64,000 bases of DNA from Desulfocarbo indianensis. Lineage in GTDB: Bacteria > Desulfobacterota > Desulfarculia > Desulfarculales > Desulfarculaceae. Of the stretch, positions 18,937 through 27,323 are shown piece after piece. Position 1 is the stretch's first letter, and every line of letters begins with the position of its first letter. Location: assembly GCA_001184205.1 (NCBI GenBank), contig LBMP01000002.1:209444-273443 (forward strand), in the 5' to 3' direction. The translations under genes and the position numbers were made by a program. The notes under the pieces are model-generated. The model saw only the letters and a program-made list of their open reading frames with translations, had not been told where the DNA came from and did no database searches.

Positions 18937-19530
18937 TTATTGCCAGGGGCCCTCCAGGCGCTTGGCCTCGCGGGCCCTGGCCTCGGGACCATAGTATTTC
19001 TCCAGCAGATGCAGCGCCAGGTCTATGCCGGAGGACACGCCGCCGGCGGTTATGACACGGCCCTGGTCCACGATCTTCTGGGCCTTCACCTTCACCCGGG
19101 GGAAGGCCTTGGCCAGCTCCCCCAGGCGGGCGCCGTGGGTGGTGGCTTCCAGGCCGTCCAGCAGCCCCGCCGCCGCCAAAAGAAAGCTGCCCGTGCAGGC
19201 CGAGGCGATGTGGGCCGGGGATTGGGCGCGCTCCCGCAGGAAATCGATGACCGGCTTCTGCTTGCGCGGCTGCCGCGCCCCCGGCCCGCCGGGCACGATG
19301 ATGAGGTCCAGGCCGGGCGCTTTCTCCAGGGAATAATCCGGCCGCACCTTCAAGCCGCCCCGGCAGGCCACTTCGCCCGCCGCCGCCAGGGTGTGCACCC
19401 GGAACAGCTCCTTGCCCCTGGCGTCGGCCGCGCAGGCGAACACCTCGTAGGGGCCGGCGAAGTCCAGCACCTCCACCAGGGGGAAAAGCACGATTCCCAC
19501 CACCGGCCGGGTATCCCAGAGTTTGAGCAT
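18937..19530 (-). CDS. DJ-1/PfpI family protein
   Basis: A 197-residue protein of the DJ-1/PfpI/glutamine-amidotransferase-like superfamily. Visible are VVGIVLFPLVEVLDFAGPYEVF, VPGGPGARQ and the nucleophile elbow SACTGSFLLAAAG with Cys112. The layout resembles isonitrile-hydratase and transcription-factor-associated members rather than stress chaperones. Substrate is unknown. It is divergent from an amino acid permease across a 95-bp region holding a perfect inverted repeat, so the two may be co-regulated. Confidence 0.85.
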   Translation of the reverse strand: MLKLWDTRPVVGIVLFPLVEVLDFAGPYEVFACAADARGKELFRVHTLAAAGEVACRGGLKVRPDYSLEKAPGLDLIIVPGGPGARQPRKQKPVIDFLRERAQSPAHIASACTGSFLLAAAGLLDGLEATTHGARLGELAKAFPRVKVKAQKIVDQGRVITAGGVSSGIDLALHLLEKYYGPEARAREAKRLEGPWQ

Positions 19531-19568
19531 GAGCGTCTCCCGTTTTCCGCCGGCCTCGTCCGTCCGGC

Positions 19569-19592
19569 CTTGTGCTATAACTCTAGCACAAG
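19569..19592. promoter_or_regulatory. Perfect inverted repeat, likely operator
   Basis: CTTGTGCTA (19569-19577) and TAGCACAAG (19584-19592) form a perfect 9+9 palindrome with a 6-base spacer. It lies in the divergent region between the DJ-1/PfpI and permease genes and covers a TATAAC -10-like sequence (19576-19581). This is the shape of a dimeric repressor site. The regulator is unknown and none is encoded alongside. Confidence 0.6.
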
Positions 19593-19625
19593 CTTGGGCG
19601 GAGTCCGAATCAGCGGAGATGGAGC

Positions 19626-20843
19626 ATGGCGCAAAGGCCGCCGGTGGTGAGCACGGCGTTGTTGATCGGAGGAGCGGCGGTGGGGGCGGGCATCCTGGGC
19701 ATGCCAGTGCAGACCGGATTGTCGGGTTTGCTTCCCAGTCTGTTGGGGCTGGCGGTTTTGTCCGCGGCGCTGTGGGCCAACGCCTGGATAATGGCCGAGG
19801 GGCTGATCCGGCGCGGCGCGGACCAGCAGGATCTGGCCTGGCTGTTTCACCAGGAGCTGGGCCCCGGCGGCCGCTGGCTCACGGTGGCGGGCTACCTGGT
19901 GAATTATTACGGCGTCATGGTGGCCTATCTGGCCGGGGCCGGCGCGGTGCTGGGCGCGCTCCTGGGCTGGGAGGCCGGCCGGCCCCTGCTCACCCTGGGC
20001 TTTTTTCTGCCCGCCACGGCGCTGGCCCTTTTCGGGGTGGCGGTGGTGCTGCGCGGCAACGCGTTTTTCATGCTGATCCTGGGCGTCAGCTTCGCCTATC
20101 TGCTCTGGGCGGCCTGGCGGGGCATGGAGCCCCAGCGCCTGGCCTACGCAGATTGGAGCTATCTGCCCTCGGTGATGCCCATCATCATGTGCAGCCTGGC
20201 CTTTCACAACATGGTGCCCTTTACCTGCCGCAACCTGGGGTTCCGGCGGGGCCCCATCCTGTTGGCCCTGGGCCTGGGCGTGCTGATACCGTTGGTCCTG
20301 GGCGGGCTGTTGACCATGGCGGTGGTGGGCGGCCTGCCGCTCAGCGGCGGCGACGCCTCGCTTTGGGGGGCCTTTCAGGCGGACCAGCCGGCCACGGTGC
20401 CCCTGGCCAAGGTCATCAAGGCGCCGGGCATCAGCACCGCGGGCGGCGTGTTTTCCATCTGCGCCATCCTCACTTCCTATCTGGCGGTGGGCACCGGCCT
20501 CATGGGCTTTTGGCGAGACCTGTGGCCGGCGGCCGGACGCTGGACCAGGGCGGCCATCACCTTCGCGCCGCCCGTTTTGGTCGTATACCTGTATCCCAAT
20601 CTTTTTTTGCAGGCCCTGGATATGGCGGGCGGCTTGGGGGTGGGCCTGGTCTTCGGCATCGGCCCGGCGCTCATGCTGCTGCGCCGGCGGCCGGCCTCGC
20701 CCTGGCTCCGCCTGGCGGGCTGGGCCCTGCTGGCGCTTTTCGCGGGCGTGGTGGCCCTGGAGCTGGCCCAGGAGACGGGCTGGCTGGCCCTGCGGCCCGC
20801 GGTGGAGAACTGGACTTCCTACCAGCCCCGCTCAGGCCAATAG
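19626..20843 (+). CDS. Aromatic amino acid permease (HAAAP / Tyr-Trp type)
   Basis: A 405-residue inner-membrane transporter with about 11 hydrophobic segments. The start (STALLIGGAAVGAGILGMPVQ) is the glycine-rich first helix of the hydroxy/aromatic amino acid permease family, and MPIIMCSLAFHNMVPFTC is also typical. Proton-coupled uptake of tyrosine or tryptophan is the likely role. Its 3' end overlaps the convergent iorB 3' end by 12 bp. That neighbour oxidises aryl-pyruvates, which supports an aromatic substrate. GGAG (19615-19618) serves the ATG. Confidence 0.82.
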   Translation: MAQRPPVVSTALLIGGAAVGAGILGMPVQTGLSGLLPSLLGLAVLSAALWANAWIMAEGLIRRGADQQDLAWLFHQELGPGGRWLTVAGYLVNYYGVMVAYLAGAGAVLGALLGWEAGRPLLTLGFFLPATALALFGVAVVLRGNAFFMLILGVSFAYLLWAAWRGMEPQRLAYADWSYLPSVMPIIMCSLAFHNMVPFTCRNLGFRRGPILLALGLGVLIPLVLGGLLTMAVVGGLPLSGGDASLWGAFQADQPATVPLAKVIKAPGISTAGGVFSICAILTSYLAVGTGLMGFWRDLWPAAGRWTRAAITFAPPVLVVYLYPNLFLQALDMAGGLGVGLVFGIGPALMLLRRRPASPWLRLAGWALLALFAGVVALELAQETGWLALRPAVENWTSYQPRSGQ

Positions 20844-21452
20844 CGCGGCTCCCCTGGCCAGGGCCTGGCGGTTGGCCTCCATCTTGGCCGGCGGAAACAT
20901 CTCGGCCAGGGCCGCTTCCAATTCCGGCAGCCCCAGGGGCAAGAGACCGCTGGCGGCCAGAGCCCCCAGCATGACCACGTTGGCCAGGATGGGATTGCCC
21001 AGCTCCAGGGCCACGTCCGTGGCGGGCAGCCAATAGAGCCTGGAGCTCAGTTCCGCGAGCACCGCTTGCAGGTCGGCCATATCCGGGTAGCGGTTGGCCC
21101 CGGCTATCACGTTCACCGGCATGAGGGGCCGGTCGTTGGTGAGCACCACCACCTGGGGATGGCCGTAGGCCCCCAACACGCGCAGGGCCTCCAGGGGCTC
21201 CAGGCTGAGGATGGCGGTGGCCCGGTTCTCCGGCACCAGGGGGCCCATGACGCCCTGGCTGACCACCCGCACCATGCTCATCACCGCGCCGCCCCTCTGG
21301 GAAAGGCCGAAGGTTTCGCCCACGGTGACGCCGTAGCCCAGTTTGAGCAGCGCCCTGCCCAGCACCTGGCTGGCCAGGACGTTGCCCTGGCCGCCCACGC
21401 CGGTGATGATGATATCCAGGGGCTCCGCGTATAGCTTCGCTGCCGGGTTCAT
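20832..21452 (-). CDS. iorB: Indolepyruvate:ferredoxin oxidoreductase, beta (gamma-domain) subunit
   Basis: A 206-residue subunit of the 2-oxoacid:ferredoxin oxidoreductase gamma family, with IIITGVGGQGNVLASQVLGRALL near the N-terminus and GETFGLSQRGGAVMSMVR. With IorA it oxidatively decarboxylates aryl-pyruvates made from Trp, Phe and Tyr to aryl-acyl-CoA and reduced ferredoxin. The start is ATG 21452, overlapping the iorA stop by ATGA; longer in-frame extension reads into iorA and is discarded. Confidence 0.92.
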   Translation of the reverse strand: MNPAAKLYAEPLDIIITGVGGQGNVLASQVLGRALLKLGYGVTVGETFGLSQRGGAVMSMVRVVSQGVMGPLVPENRATAILSLEPLEALRVLGAYGHPQVVVLTNDRPLMPVNVIAGANRYPDMADLQAVLAELSSRLYWLPATDVALELGNPILANVVMLGALAASGLLPLGLPELEAALAEMFPPAKMEANRQALARGAALLA

Positions 21453-23377
21453 GCCGCCGCCTCCTTCCTGGGCTCGGCCAGGATGGCCCCGGCCGGGCAG
21501 ATCTGGGCGCACACTCCGCAGCCCACGCAGGTCACCTCGTCTATCACCGCCGCGCCGCCGGCCTGGTCAAAGGTCAGGCCGGGGCAGCGGAACACCCTGG
21601 AACAGAAGCGGTTGCAGCCGCAGTTCTCGCCCCGGCAGGCCTCGGCGTCCACCCGCATGCGATAGGGGTGGCCGCCCTGGCGGCCCTGCACCAGGGCGCA
21701 GAGGCGGCGGAAGATGAGCACCCTAACGCCGCCGCCCTGCTGCAGGGCGTCGTACAGCGCCTCCTGGGTGGCGGCCAGGTCGTAGGGGTCCACAATGGCG
21801 TAGGGCAGCCCCAGGGCCTGGCACACGCTCTCCACCGCCACCTGCTTCCCCGGCTGGCCCGTGGCGGTCCGGCCGGTGCCGGGGTGGGGCTGGAAGCCGG
21901 TCATGGCCGTGGCCGAATTGTCCAAGACGCAGAGCACGTAATCGGATTGGTTCCAGCGGGCGTTGACCAGCGCCGGCAGGGCGGAGTGGTAAAAGGTGCT
22001 GTCGCCCACCACGCTGACCACCGGCTGGTCGAAGCCGAAGCGCCCCAACTGGCCCAGGCCGTTGGATATGCCCAGGCCCGAGCCCATGCAGTGCACCGAG
22101 TTCACCCGCCGGAAGCCGGTGGGCAACACGCCCAGGGTGTAACAGCCGATGTCGCCGGAAACCAGGCCCTGGCGGCCGTCCACGGCCAGGGTCTGCTTGA
22201 TGGCCCAATAGGAGGCGCGGTGGGGGCAGCCCGGACAGAAGCCGAATTCCCTGGGCGGCACCAGCTTTGCCAAAAGCTCCGCGCTTCTTTTGGCGTAGGC
22301 CTCGTCCACAGTCCGCCACTCCAGGCCCAGGATGCGGGCCATGGCCGCGGCCAGCCTGCCCGGCGTGTTCTCGCCGATGGCGGCCAGGTGGCCCGTGGCC
22401 TTGCCGAAGAAAGCCTTGGCGCCCAGGCGGCCGGCGTTTTGGGCGTAGAGCGCCTTGATCTCGTTCTCCAGGAAGGGGTCCACCTCCTCGGCGAAAAGAA
22501 CCCGGCCGCACTTCGCCAGATGGTCGAGGATCAGCTCCTCGGGCAAGGGCCAGGTGGCGCCCAGTTTCAGGATGCCGGCCTTGTCTTCGGCCTTCAGAAG
22601 CTGCAAGGCCTCGGCGGCGTACAGGACGCTGGAGCCGGAGGCGATTATGAGAAGCTCGGGCTTTTGCGGCCCCTCATAGCTGTTGAAGCCGGCGGCGGCC
22701 ATGAGGCGGCCGGCCCGGGCCAGCTTTTCGTGCATTTTGGCGTGCAGCGGCACCACCGGCATGGTGGCGTGATTGACCTTGGGGTCCCAATAGGGCTTGG
22801 GCCGGGTTTGGGGCAGGGGGCCGGGGACGATGCCGGCCCTGGTGTGGCTGAGCCGGCTCAGGCTGCGCAGCACCACCAGGTTCTGGATCTCCTCGGAAAG
22901 CTCGAAGGCGAACTTGATCATGGCCATGGCCTCGGCCGGGGTGGCCGGCTCCAGGAGCGGCAGATCGGCCAGGCGGGCGATGAAGCGGGCGTCCTGCTCG
23001 TTGGTGGAGGATATGCCCGAGGGGTCGTCGCAGGTTATCAGCACCAGGCCGCCGGGCCCGCTGCCGGAGATGGTCAGGTTGCAGATGAAATCCTGGGCCA
23101 CGTTGACCCCGTTTTGCTTCATGGAGGCCATGGCCCTCAGCCCGGTATAGGCCGCCGCCGCCGCCGATTCCAGGGCCACCTTTTCGTTCACCGACCATTC
23201 GGCGTAGATGCCGGCGCCGGCCGCGCTGTCGGCCAGGGATTCCAGAATCTCCGAACTGGGGTTGCCCGGATAGGCGGCGCAGAAGGCCACGCCCGCCTCC
23301 AGGGCTCCCCGGGCCAGGGCCTCGTTGCCTTGCAGCAGCACGGTTTCACCCGGCATAAGCTTGCTCAAATCCGCCAT
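21449..23377 (-). CDS. iorA: Indolepyruvate:ferredoxin oxidoreductase, alpha subunit
   Basis: A 642-residue TPP-dependent subunit with an N-terminal pyrimidine-binding region (MPGETVLLQGNEALARGALE; AYPGNPSSEILE), CPGCPHRASY, the TPP/Mg region GDIGCYTLG and MGSGLGISNGLGQ, and a C-terminal ferredoxin-like domain with CRGENCGCNRFC and CVGCGVCAQICP (from Cys617). It is cytosolic and works with IorB. GGAAGGAGCG precedes ATG 23377, where similarity begins; the frame stays open upstream because of high GC. It follows the FrhB-like gene by 2 bp. Confidence 0.94.
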   Translation of the reverse strand: MADLSKLMPGETVLLQGNEALARGALEAGVAFCAAYPGNPSSEILESLADSAAGAGIYAEWSVNEKVALESAAAAAYTGLRAMASMKQNGVNVAQDFICNLTISGSGPGGLVLITCDDPSGISSTNEQDARFIARLADLPLLEPATPAEAMAMIKFAFELSEEIQNLVVLRSLSRLSHTRAGIVPGPLPQTRPKPYWDPKVNHATMPVVPLHAKMHEKLARAGRLMAAAGFNSYEGPQKPELLIIASGSSVLYAAEALQLLKAEDKAGILKLGATWPLPEELILDHLAKCGRVLFAEEVDPFLENEIKALYAQNAGRLGAKAFFGKATGHLAAIGENTPGRLAAAMARILGLEWRTVDEAYAKRSAELLAKLVPPREFGFCPGCPHRASYWAIKQTLAVDGRQGLVSGDIGCYTLGVLPTGFRRVNSVHCMGSGLGISNGLGQLGRFGFDQPVVSVVGDSTFYHSALPALVNARWNQSDYVLCVLDNSATAMTGFQPHPGTGRTATGQPGKQVAVESVCQALGLPYAIVDPYDLAATQEALYDALQQGGGVRVLIFRRLCALVQGRQGGHPYRMRVDAEACRGENCGCNRFCSRVFRCPGLTFDQAGGAAVIDEVTCVGCGVCAQICPAGAILAEPRKEAAA

Positions 23378-23379
23378 GT

Positions 23380-24459
23380 CTAGCGCTCCTTCCAGGCCTG
23401 GGCCGCACGTGCGCGCTTGGCCGCCGCCGCCGCGCGCAGGTGATCCAGGGATTCGGCGGGCGGGGTTTCCAGAATCAACAGGCCCCGTTCCAGGGCTGAT
23501 TTCACCAGGCTCTCGCCTTGGGCGCTGCGGGCGATGAGCGTGTTCCAGCCGGGCCGGCCCTCGGCCGCGCCGATGGAAACGTCTGCCAGTTCGGCGGTGA
23601 GATCGGGGCACAGGGCGCAGCCGGCGAGCGTGTGTTCCCGCACCTTGGCCAGGGGTATCTCCCTGGTTTCCTTTTCGGTTTCCACCAGGAAAACCTGGGC
23701 CGGCGGGGGAGGGATGTCGTATTTTTTCACCGGCCCCTGCAAACCCTCCGCGGCCAAAAGGGCGCGCAGGCCCCTGGCCGGCAGGTTCCAGGTACAGAAA
23801 AGCCCGATCACCAGGCCCAGACGCCGGGCCGCCGCGGGATAGGAGGGATGGGCCTTCATGGCGGCGGCGGCCAAGACCTGACAGGGCAGGCCCACCAGGC
23901 CCAGCTTGGGCCCCGTCTCCTGGGCCAGGGCCTGGTTGAGGGCCAGGAGGGAGCCGCCCGCCGCGTAGATGGAGCCCGCCGCCGCCAGGACGCCGGCCCG
24001 GTCCCGGACCAAGGCGCCTTGGGGCGCGCCGCGCTGGCCGCCGCGGGTGACCACCGCCTCGCCGATGAGCCCCTCTTCCAGGGCCAGGGCGAGCAGGGCG
24101 CTGGCCACCCCGCCGTATTGGGCCCGGCCCGCCAGATCCGGGCTGGCGGCCCTGGCCTGCCAGATGCCGGCATGGGGCCCCAGGGGCGGAGCCGGGGTCT
24201 GGCCGGCCTGGGCGTGCAGGGCCCGGCGTTTGCTTTCCTGGGCCGGTTCCGGGGCCTGGGGGCACAGGTCGAGGCAGCGGCCCTGGCTCAGGCCGCAATC
24301 ATCCGGCGCGGCCACCCGGCCGTCGTAGAAGATTATATGGGGGCAAAGTCCCACGCAGGCCCCGCAAGCCACGCACAAACCGGCGTCCAGCACTTGCTTT
24401 TTAAGCTGGTTAAGGCAGGCGGCGGGCGGGGTTGCCTCGGCCGCGACATGATTGGCCAT
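23380..24459 (-). CDS. FrhB/FdhB-like iron-sulfur flavoprotein
   Basis: A 359-residue protein of the coenzyme F420 hydrogenase beta-subunit (FrhB) family. An N-terminal ferredoxin-like segment has CVACGACVGLCP followed by CLDLCPQ. The FrhB core includes YGGVASALLALALEEGLIG, VGLPCQVLAAAA and CALCPDLTAELADVSIGA. Members bind FAD and Fe-S and pass electrons between ferredoxin and another carrier. Lying first in the iorAB operon, it may take electrons from IOR-reduced ferredoxin. The true partner is unknown; real F420 use is not implied. The start is ATG 24459 with AAGGAGCG upstream. Confidence 0.82.
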   Translation of the reverse strand: MANHVAAEATPPAACLNQLKKQVLDAGLCVACGACVGLCPHIIFYDGRVAAPDDCGLSQGRCLDLCPQAPEPAQESKRRALHAQAGQTPAPPLGPHAGIWQARAASPDLAGRAQYGGVASALLALALEEGLIGEAVVTRGGQRGAPQGALVRDRAGVLAAAGSIYAAGGSLLALNQALAQETGPKLGLVGLPCQVLAAAAMKAHPSYPAAARRLGLVIGLFCTWNLPARGLRALLAAEGLQGPVKKYDIPPPPAQVFLVETEKETREIPLAKVREHTLAGCALCPDLTAELADVSIGAAEGRPGWNTLIARSAQGESLVKSALERGLLILETPPAESLDHLRAAAAAKRARAAQAWKER

Positions 24460-24583
24460 GATAATCGCTCCTTGCAAAAAAACCGCACCCAAAGGCATAA
24501 CAGGAGGGGCGGTAAAAAGCAATCTCCCGCCGCGCGCGCGGCCATGGGGGCCGGGGTCTCTTACCTCCTGAAATAATTAGCCC

Positions 24584-24611
24584 TTGCCAAGGCTAGACTT
24601 TCCTTTATAAT
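24584..24611 (+). promoter_or_regulatory. Promoter for tRNA-Gly and possibly rimP-nusA
   Basis: TTGCCA (24584-24589) and a consensus TATAAT (24606-24611) are 16 bases apart, with predicted start near 24618, some 73 nt before the tRNA. The stretch from 24460 to this point holds no gene. Confidence 0.6.
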
Positions 24612-24690
24612 AAGCATCCGTCAGCGGCTTCGGATGGAGCCGCCGTCCGGGAGGAGGCAAAACCCGGTTTTGCCCCGAGCGGGCCGGCGA

Positions 24691-24766
24691 GCGGGCATAA
24701 CTCAGCTGGTAGAGTACGAGCTTCCCAAGCTCGGAGTCGCGGGTTCGATCCCCGTTGCCCGCTCCA
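24691..24766 (+). tRNA. tRNA-Gly (anticodon CCC)
   Basis: A 76-nt cloverleaf. Acceptor GCGGGCA (24691-24697) pairs with TGCCCGC (24756-24762). The D stem is ACTC/GAGT; the anticodon stem CGAGC/GCTCG carries loop TTCCCAA with anticodon CCC at 24724-24726. The T arm is GCGGG-TTCGATC-CCCGT. The CCA end is encoded (24764-24766). It reads GGG codons. All stems close with at most one G-U pair. Confidence 0.96.
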
Positions 24767-24861
24767 TCCTCTTGATGACCGACTGCCGCCCGCGAGAGAG
24801 GGGGGTGCCGAGTTGGTGCGCCCTTCGTCTTGGCGGGGTGTCCCTTTTTGAGGTGGCTGTC

Positions 24862-24894
24862 GGACGCCGCCCCCCGGTGTCCGGTGGTTTTCTT
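24862..24894 (+). terminator. Possible terminator or attenuator after tRNA-Gly
   Basis: GGACGCCG (24862-24869) pairs with CGGTGTCC (24875-24882, one G-T pair), followed within six bases by TTTTCTT. It could end the tRNA transcript or partly attenuate rimP-nusA. Nothing else is evident in the 265 bases between the tRNA and rimP. Confidence 0.35.
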
Positions 24895-25031
24895 CGATTA
24901 GTGGACCCGATCTGATCTGGCCGGCTTGTCTTGGGCCAACCATGATACGCGGACAGATTCGTTCGGTCCACGGCCCGGTGGGGCTTCACGGCCCCCATGC
25001 GCGGCGCCGGGGGGCGCGGAGGTATATGGGC

Positions 25032-25508
25032 GTGAGCCAGGCCAGCCATGTTGATTCGCCCGAGTTCGCGGCCAGGCTCCGGGAGTTGGCCGAACCGGTG
25101 GCGCGCTCCGAGGGCCTGGTGCTGGTGGAGCTGATCTGGCGGCGCGAGGGCAAGGGGCGGGTGCTCAGGCTCTTCGTGGACAGGCCGGAGGGCGGGGTGA
25201 CCCTGGAAGAATGCGCCCTGGTCAGCCGCCAGGTGTCCAGCCTTTTGGACGTGGAGGATATCATCCCGGTCAAGTACCGCCTGGAGGTTAGTTCGCCGGG
25301 ATTGACCAGGCAATTGAAAACCACGCGGGAATATGAGATTTTCGCGGGGCGGCCGGCCCGGCTGGTGGTCAGGGACCCCCAGGGCGGCACCGAAACGGTG
25401 AAAGGGCTCTTAAAGGGCCTGGCCGGCGAGGACGTTTTGATCGAGACCAAGGGGCGGATACGCTCCGTGCCTTTAAGCCAGGTGGCCAAGGCCAGGCTGG
25501 ATGTTTAA
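25032..25508 (+). CDS. rimP: Ribosome maturation factor RimP
   Basis: A 158-residue 30S maturation factor with the N-terminal alpha/beta domain (LVLVELIWRREGKGRVLRLF, DCA-like ECALVSRQVSSLLD) and the SH3-like C-terminal domain after YRLEVSSPGLTRQL. GTG 25032 was chosen: GGAGG at 25018-25022 is 9 bases away, whereas the in-frame ATG at 25026 is only 3 bases from it. It is the first protein gene of the nusA-infB operon, the usual bacterial place. Confidence 0.92.
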   Translation: MSQASHVDSPEFAARLRELAEPVARSEGLVLVELIWRREGKGRVLRLFVDRPEGGVTLEECALVSRQVSSLLDVEDIIPVKYRLEVSSPGLTRQLKTTREYEIFAGRPARLVVRDPQGGTETVKGLLKGLAGEDVLIETKGRIRSVPLSQVAKARLDV

Positions 25509-25544
25509 AGGCGCTTTCAGGTGGTCCTTTTGCGGAGCTAACGC

Positions 25545-27011
25545 ATGAGCGAGCTAAAGAGTATGATCGACCAGGTCGCCCGGGAAAAGGGGCTTGACCG
25601 CGAGATCCTAATCAACACCCTGGAGGAGGCCATGCGCTCGGCCGCCCGGCGCAAGCTGGGCTCCAAGGTGGAAGTGGACGTCGCCTACAACGATGATCTG
25701 GGCGAGGTGGAGATCTTCGAGTTCAAGGAAGTCGTGGAGGAAATCGAAGACCCCGAGACCCAGGTGGGGCTGGAAGAGGCCCAAAAACTGGACCCGGATT
25801 GCCAGGTGGGCGACGAATTGGGCGTGAAGGTGGATACCACCGATTTCGGGCGCATCGCCGCCCAAAGCGCCAAACAGGTCATCATCCAACGCATCAAGGA
25901 CGCCGAGCGGGACATCATCTTCGAGGACTTCAAGGACCGCAAGGGCGAGATCATCAACGGCATCGTCCAGAGATTCGACAAGGGCAACATCATCGTGAAC
26001 CTGGGGCGCACCGAGGCCATGCTGCCCTCCAAGGAGCAGGTGCCCCGCGAGGGCTACCGCCCCGGCGACCGGGTGCGCGCCTTTGTCCTGGACGTCAAGC
26101 GCATCTCGCGCGGGCCGCAGATTGTGCTCTCCCGCACCCATCCCGGTTTCATAGAGGCCCTTTTCGAGCTGGAAGTGCCGGAGATCGCCGAAGGCGTGGT
26201 CACCATCGAGGGCGTGGCGCGGGAGTCGGGCAGCCGCACCAAGCTGGGCGTCAGCTCGCGGGACCGCGACGTGGACCCGGTGGGCGCCTGCGTGGGCATG
26301 AAGGGCTCGCGGGTGCAGGCCGTGGTGCAGGAACTCAGGGGGGAAAAGATTGACATCATCGCCTACGACCCCGATCCGGCCCGCTACGTGGTGAACGCCC
26401 TGGCTCCGGCCGAGATCAGCCGGGTGGTGGTGGACGAGATAAACCACTCCATGGAAGTCATCGTGGCCGACGAGATGCTTTCCCTGGCCATCGGCCGCCG
26501 CGGGCAGAACGTGCGCCTGGCCAGCAAGCTCACCGGCTGGCGCATAGACGTTAAAAGCGAGACTAAATACGGCGAGGCTTTGCGCGACGGCTACCGGTCG
26601 CTTCTGGACGTGGTGGGCGTGGGCGAGGTCCGCGCGGACGTGCTGTTCCAGGCCGGCTACGGCTCGGCCGAGGCCCTGGCCGACGCCGATCCGTCGGATT
26701 TGGCGGCCTTGCCGGACATAGGCGAGGAAAAGGCCGCGAGCCTCATAGAAGACGCGCGCCGCTACCTGGCCAACGGGGCTTCCGCTGCTGCCGAGGCCGC
26801 GCCGGCGGAGCCGGACTCCGTAGAGGAACCGGCCAAGGAAGCCGAAGCGCCGGCCGAGGATTTATCGGCGGCGGAGCCCGCCCCGGAGGAAGAGCCGCCG
26901 GCCGAGGCGACCGGGGAGGCGGCGCCAGAGGAAGAGCCGCCGCCGGAAGACGCTTCCCCGCCAGCGGAGGAAGCCGCCAGCCAGGACCCGGAGCCCAGGG
27001 AGGGCGAGTAG
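25545..27011 (+). CDS. nusA: Transcription termination/antitermination factor NusA
   Basis: A 488-residue RNA polymerase-associated factor. It has the N-terminal RNAP-binding domain, S1 domain (about 130-195, GIVQRFDKGNIIVNLGR), tandem KH domains (VGMKGSRVQAVVQEL; AIGRRGQNVRLASKLTGW), and a helix-hairpin-helix repeat to about 405 (VGVGEVRADVL, LPDIGEEKAASLIEDAR). The last 80 residues are a Pro/Ala/Glu low-complexity acidic tail not needed by the core family. It lies 36 bp after rimP. Confidence 0.96.
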   Translation: MSELKSMIDQVAREKGLDREILINTLEEAMRSAARRKLGSKVEVDVAYNDDLGEVEIFEFKEVVEEIEDPETQVGLEEAQKLDPDCQVGDELGVKVDTTDFGRIAAQSAKQVIIQRIKDAERDIIFEDFKDRKGEIINGIVQRFDKGNIIVNLGRTEAMLPSKEQVPREGYRPGDRVRAFVLDVKRISRGPQIVLSRTHPGFIEALFELEVPEIAEGVVTIEGVARESGSRTKLGVSSRDRDVDPVGACVGMKGSRVQAVVQELRGEKIDIIAYDPDPARYVVNALAPAEISRVVVDEINHSMEVIVADEMLSLAIGRRGQNVRLASKLTGWRIDVKSETKYGEALRDGYRSLLDVVGVGEVRADVLFQAGYGSAEALADADPSDLAALPDIGEEKAASLIEDARRYLANGASAAAEAAPAEPDSVEEPAKEAEAPAEDLSAAEPAPEEEPPAEATGEAAPEEEPPPEDASPPAEEAASQDPEPREGE

Positions 27012-27014
27012 CTG

Positions 27015-27281
27015 TTGGCGGTCCGCCAAAAGAGGCAAGCCTGGCGCACCTGCGTGGCCTGCGGCCGCAAAGCGCCCCAAGGCGAGCTTCTGCGCCTGGC
27101 GGTCAGTGACGGCCGGGTCAGGCGGGATCCCAAGCGCCTTCTGCCGGGCAGGGGGGCCTATGTATGCCAGGGGCGGGGATGCCTGCAAACCCTGGCCAAG
27201 GACCGGAAAAGGGCCAGAGCCTTTCGCGGTCGGCTGGGCGAGGACGCCTGGAGCGAGCTATTTATCGAGTCGGGGGAATAA
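27015..27281 (+). CDS. ylxR: YlxR-family RNA-binding protein (DUF448)
   Basis: An 88-residue basic protein with the family opening RTCVACGRKAPQGELLRL and GRGAYVCQGRGCLQTL, including two CxxC/CxxxC-type cysteine pairs. In Bacillus and others the ylxR gene sits between nusA and infB, exactly as here. It is a small nucleic-acid-binding protein proposed to influence RNase P or transcription. The start is TTG 27015, four bases after the nusA stop, so translation is probably coupled. Confidence 0.88.
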   Translation: MAVRQKRQAWRTCVACGRKAPQGELLRLAVSDGRVRRDPKRLLPGRGAYVCQGRGCLQTLAKDRKRARAFRGRLGEDAWSELFIESGE

Positions 27282-27323
27282 AGCCCCGCGGCTTATCGGA
27301 GAGAACGGTTAGGAGATTTTTTG

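Noticed and set aside
23378-24298. N-terminal extension of iorA by about 300 residues
   Set aside because: The extension overlaps the FrhB-like gene in another frame and is Pro/Gly/Arg-rich noise; a strong ribosome site and family similarity begin at 23377.
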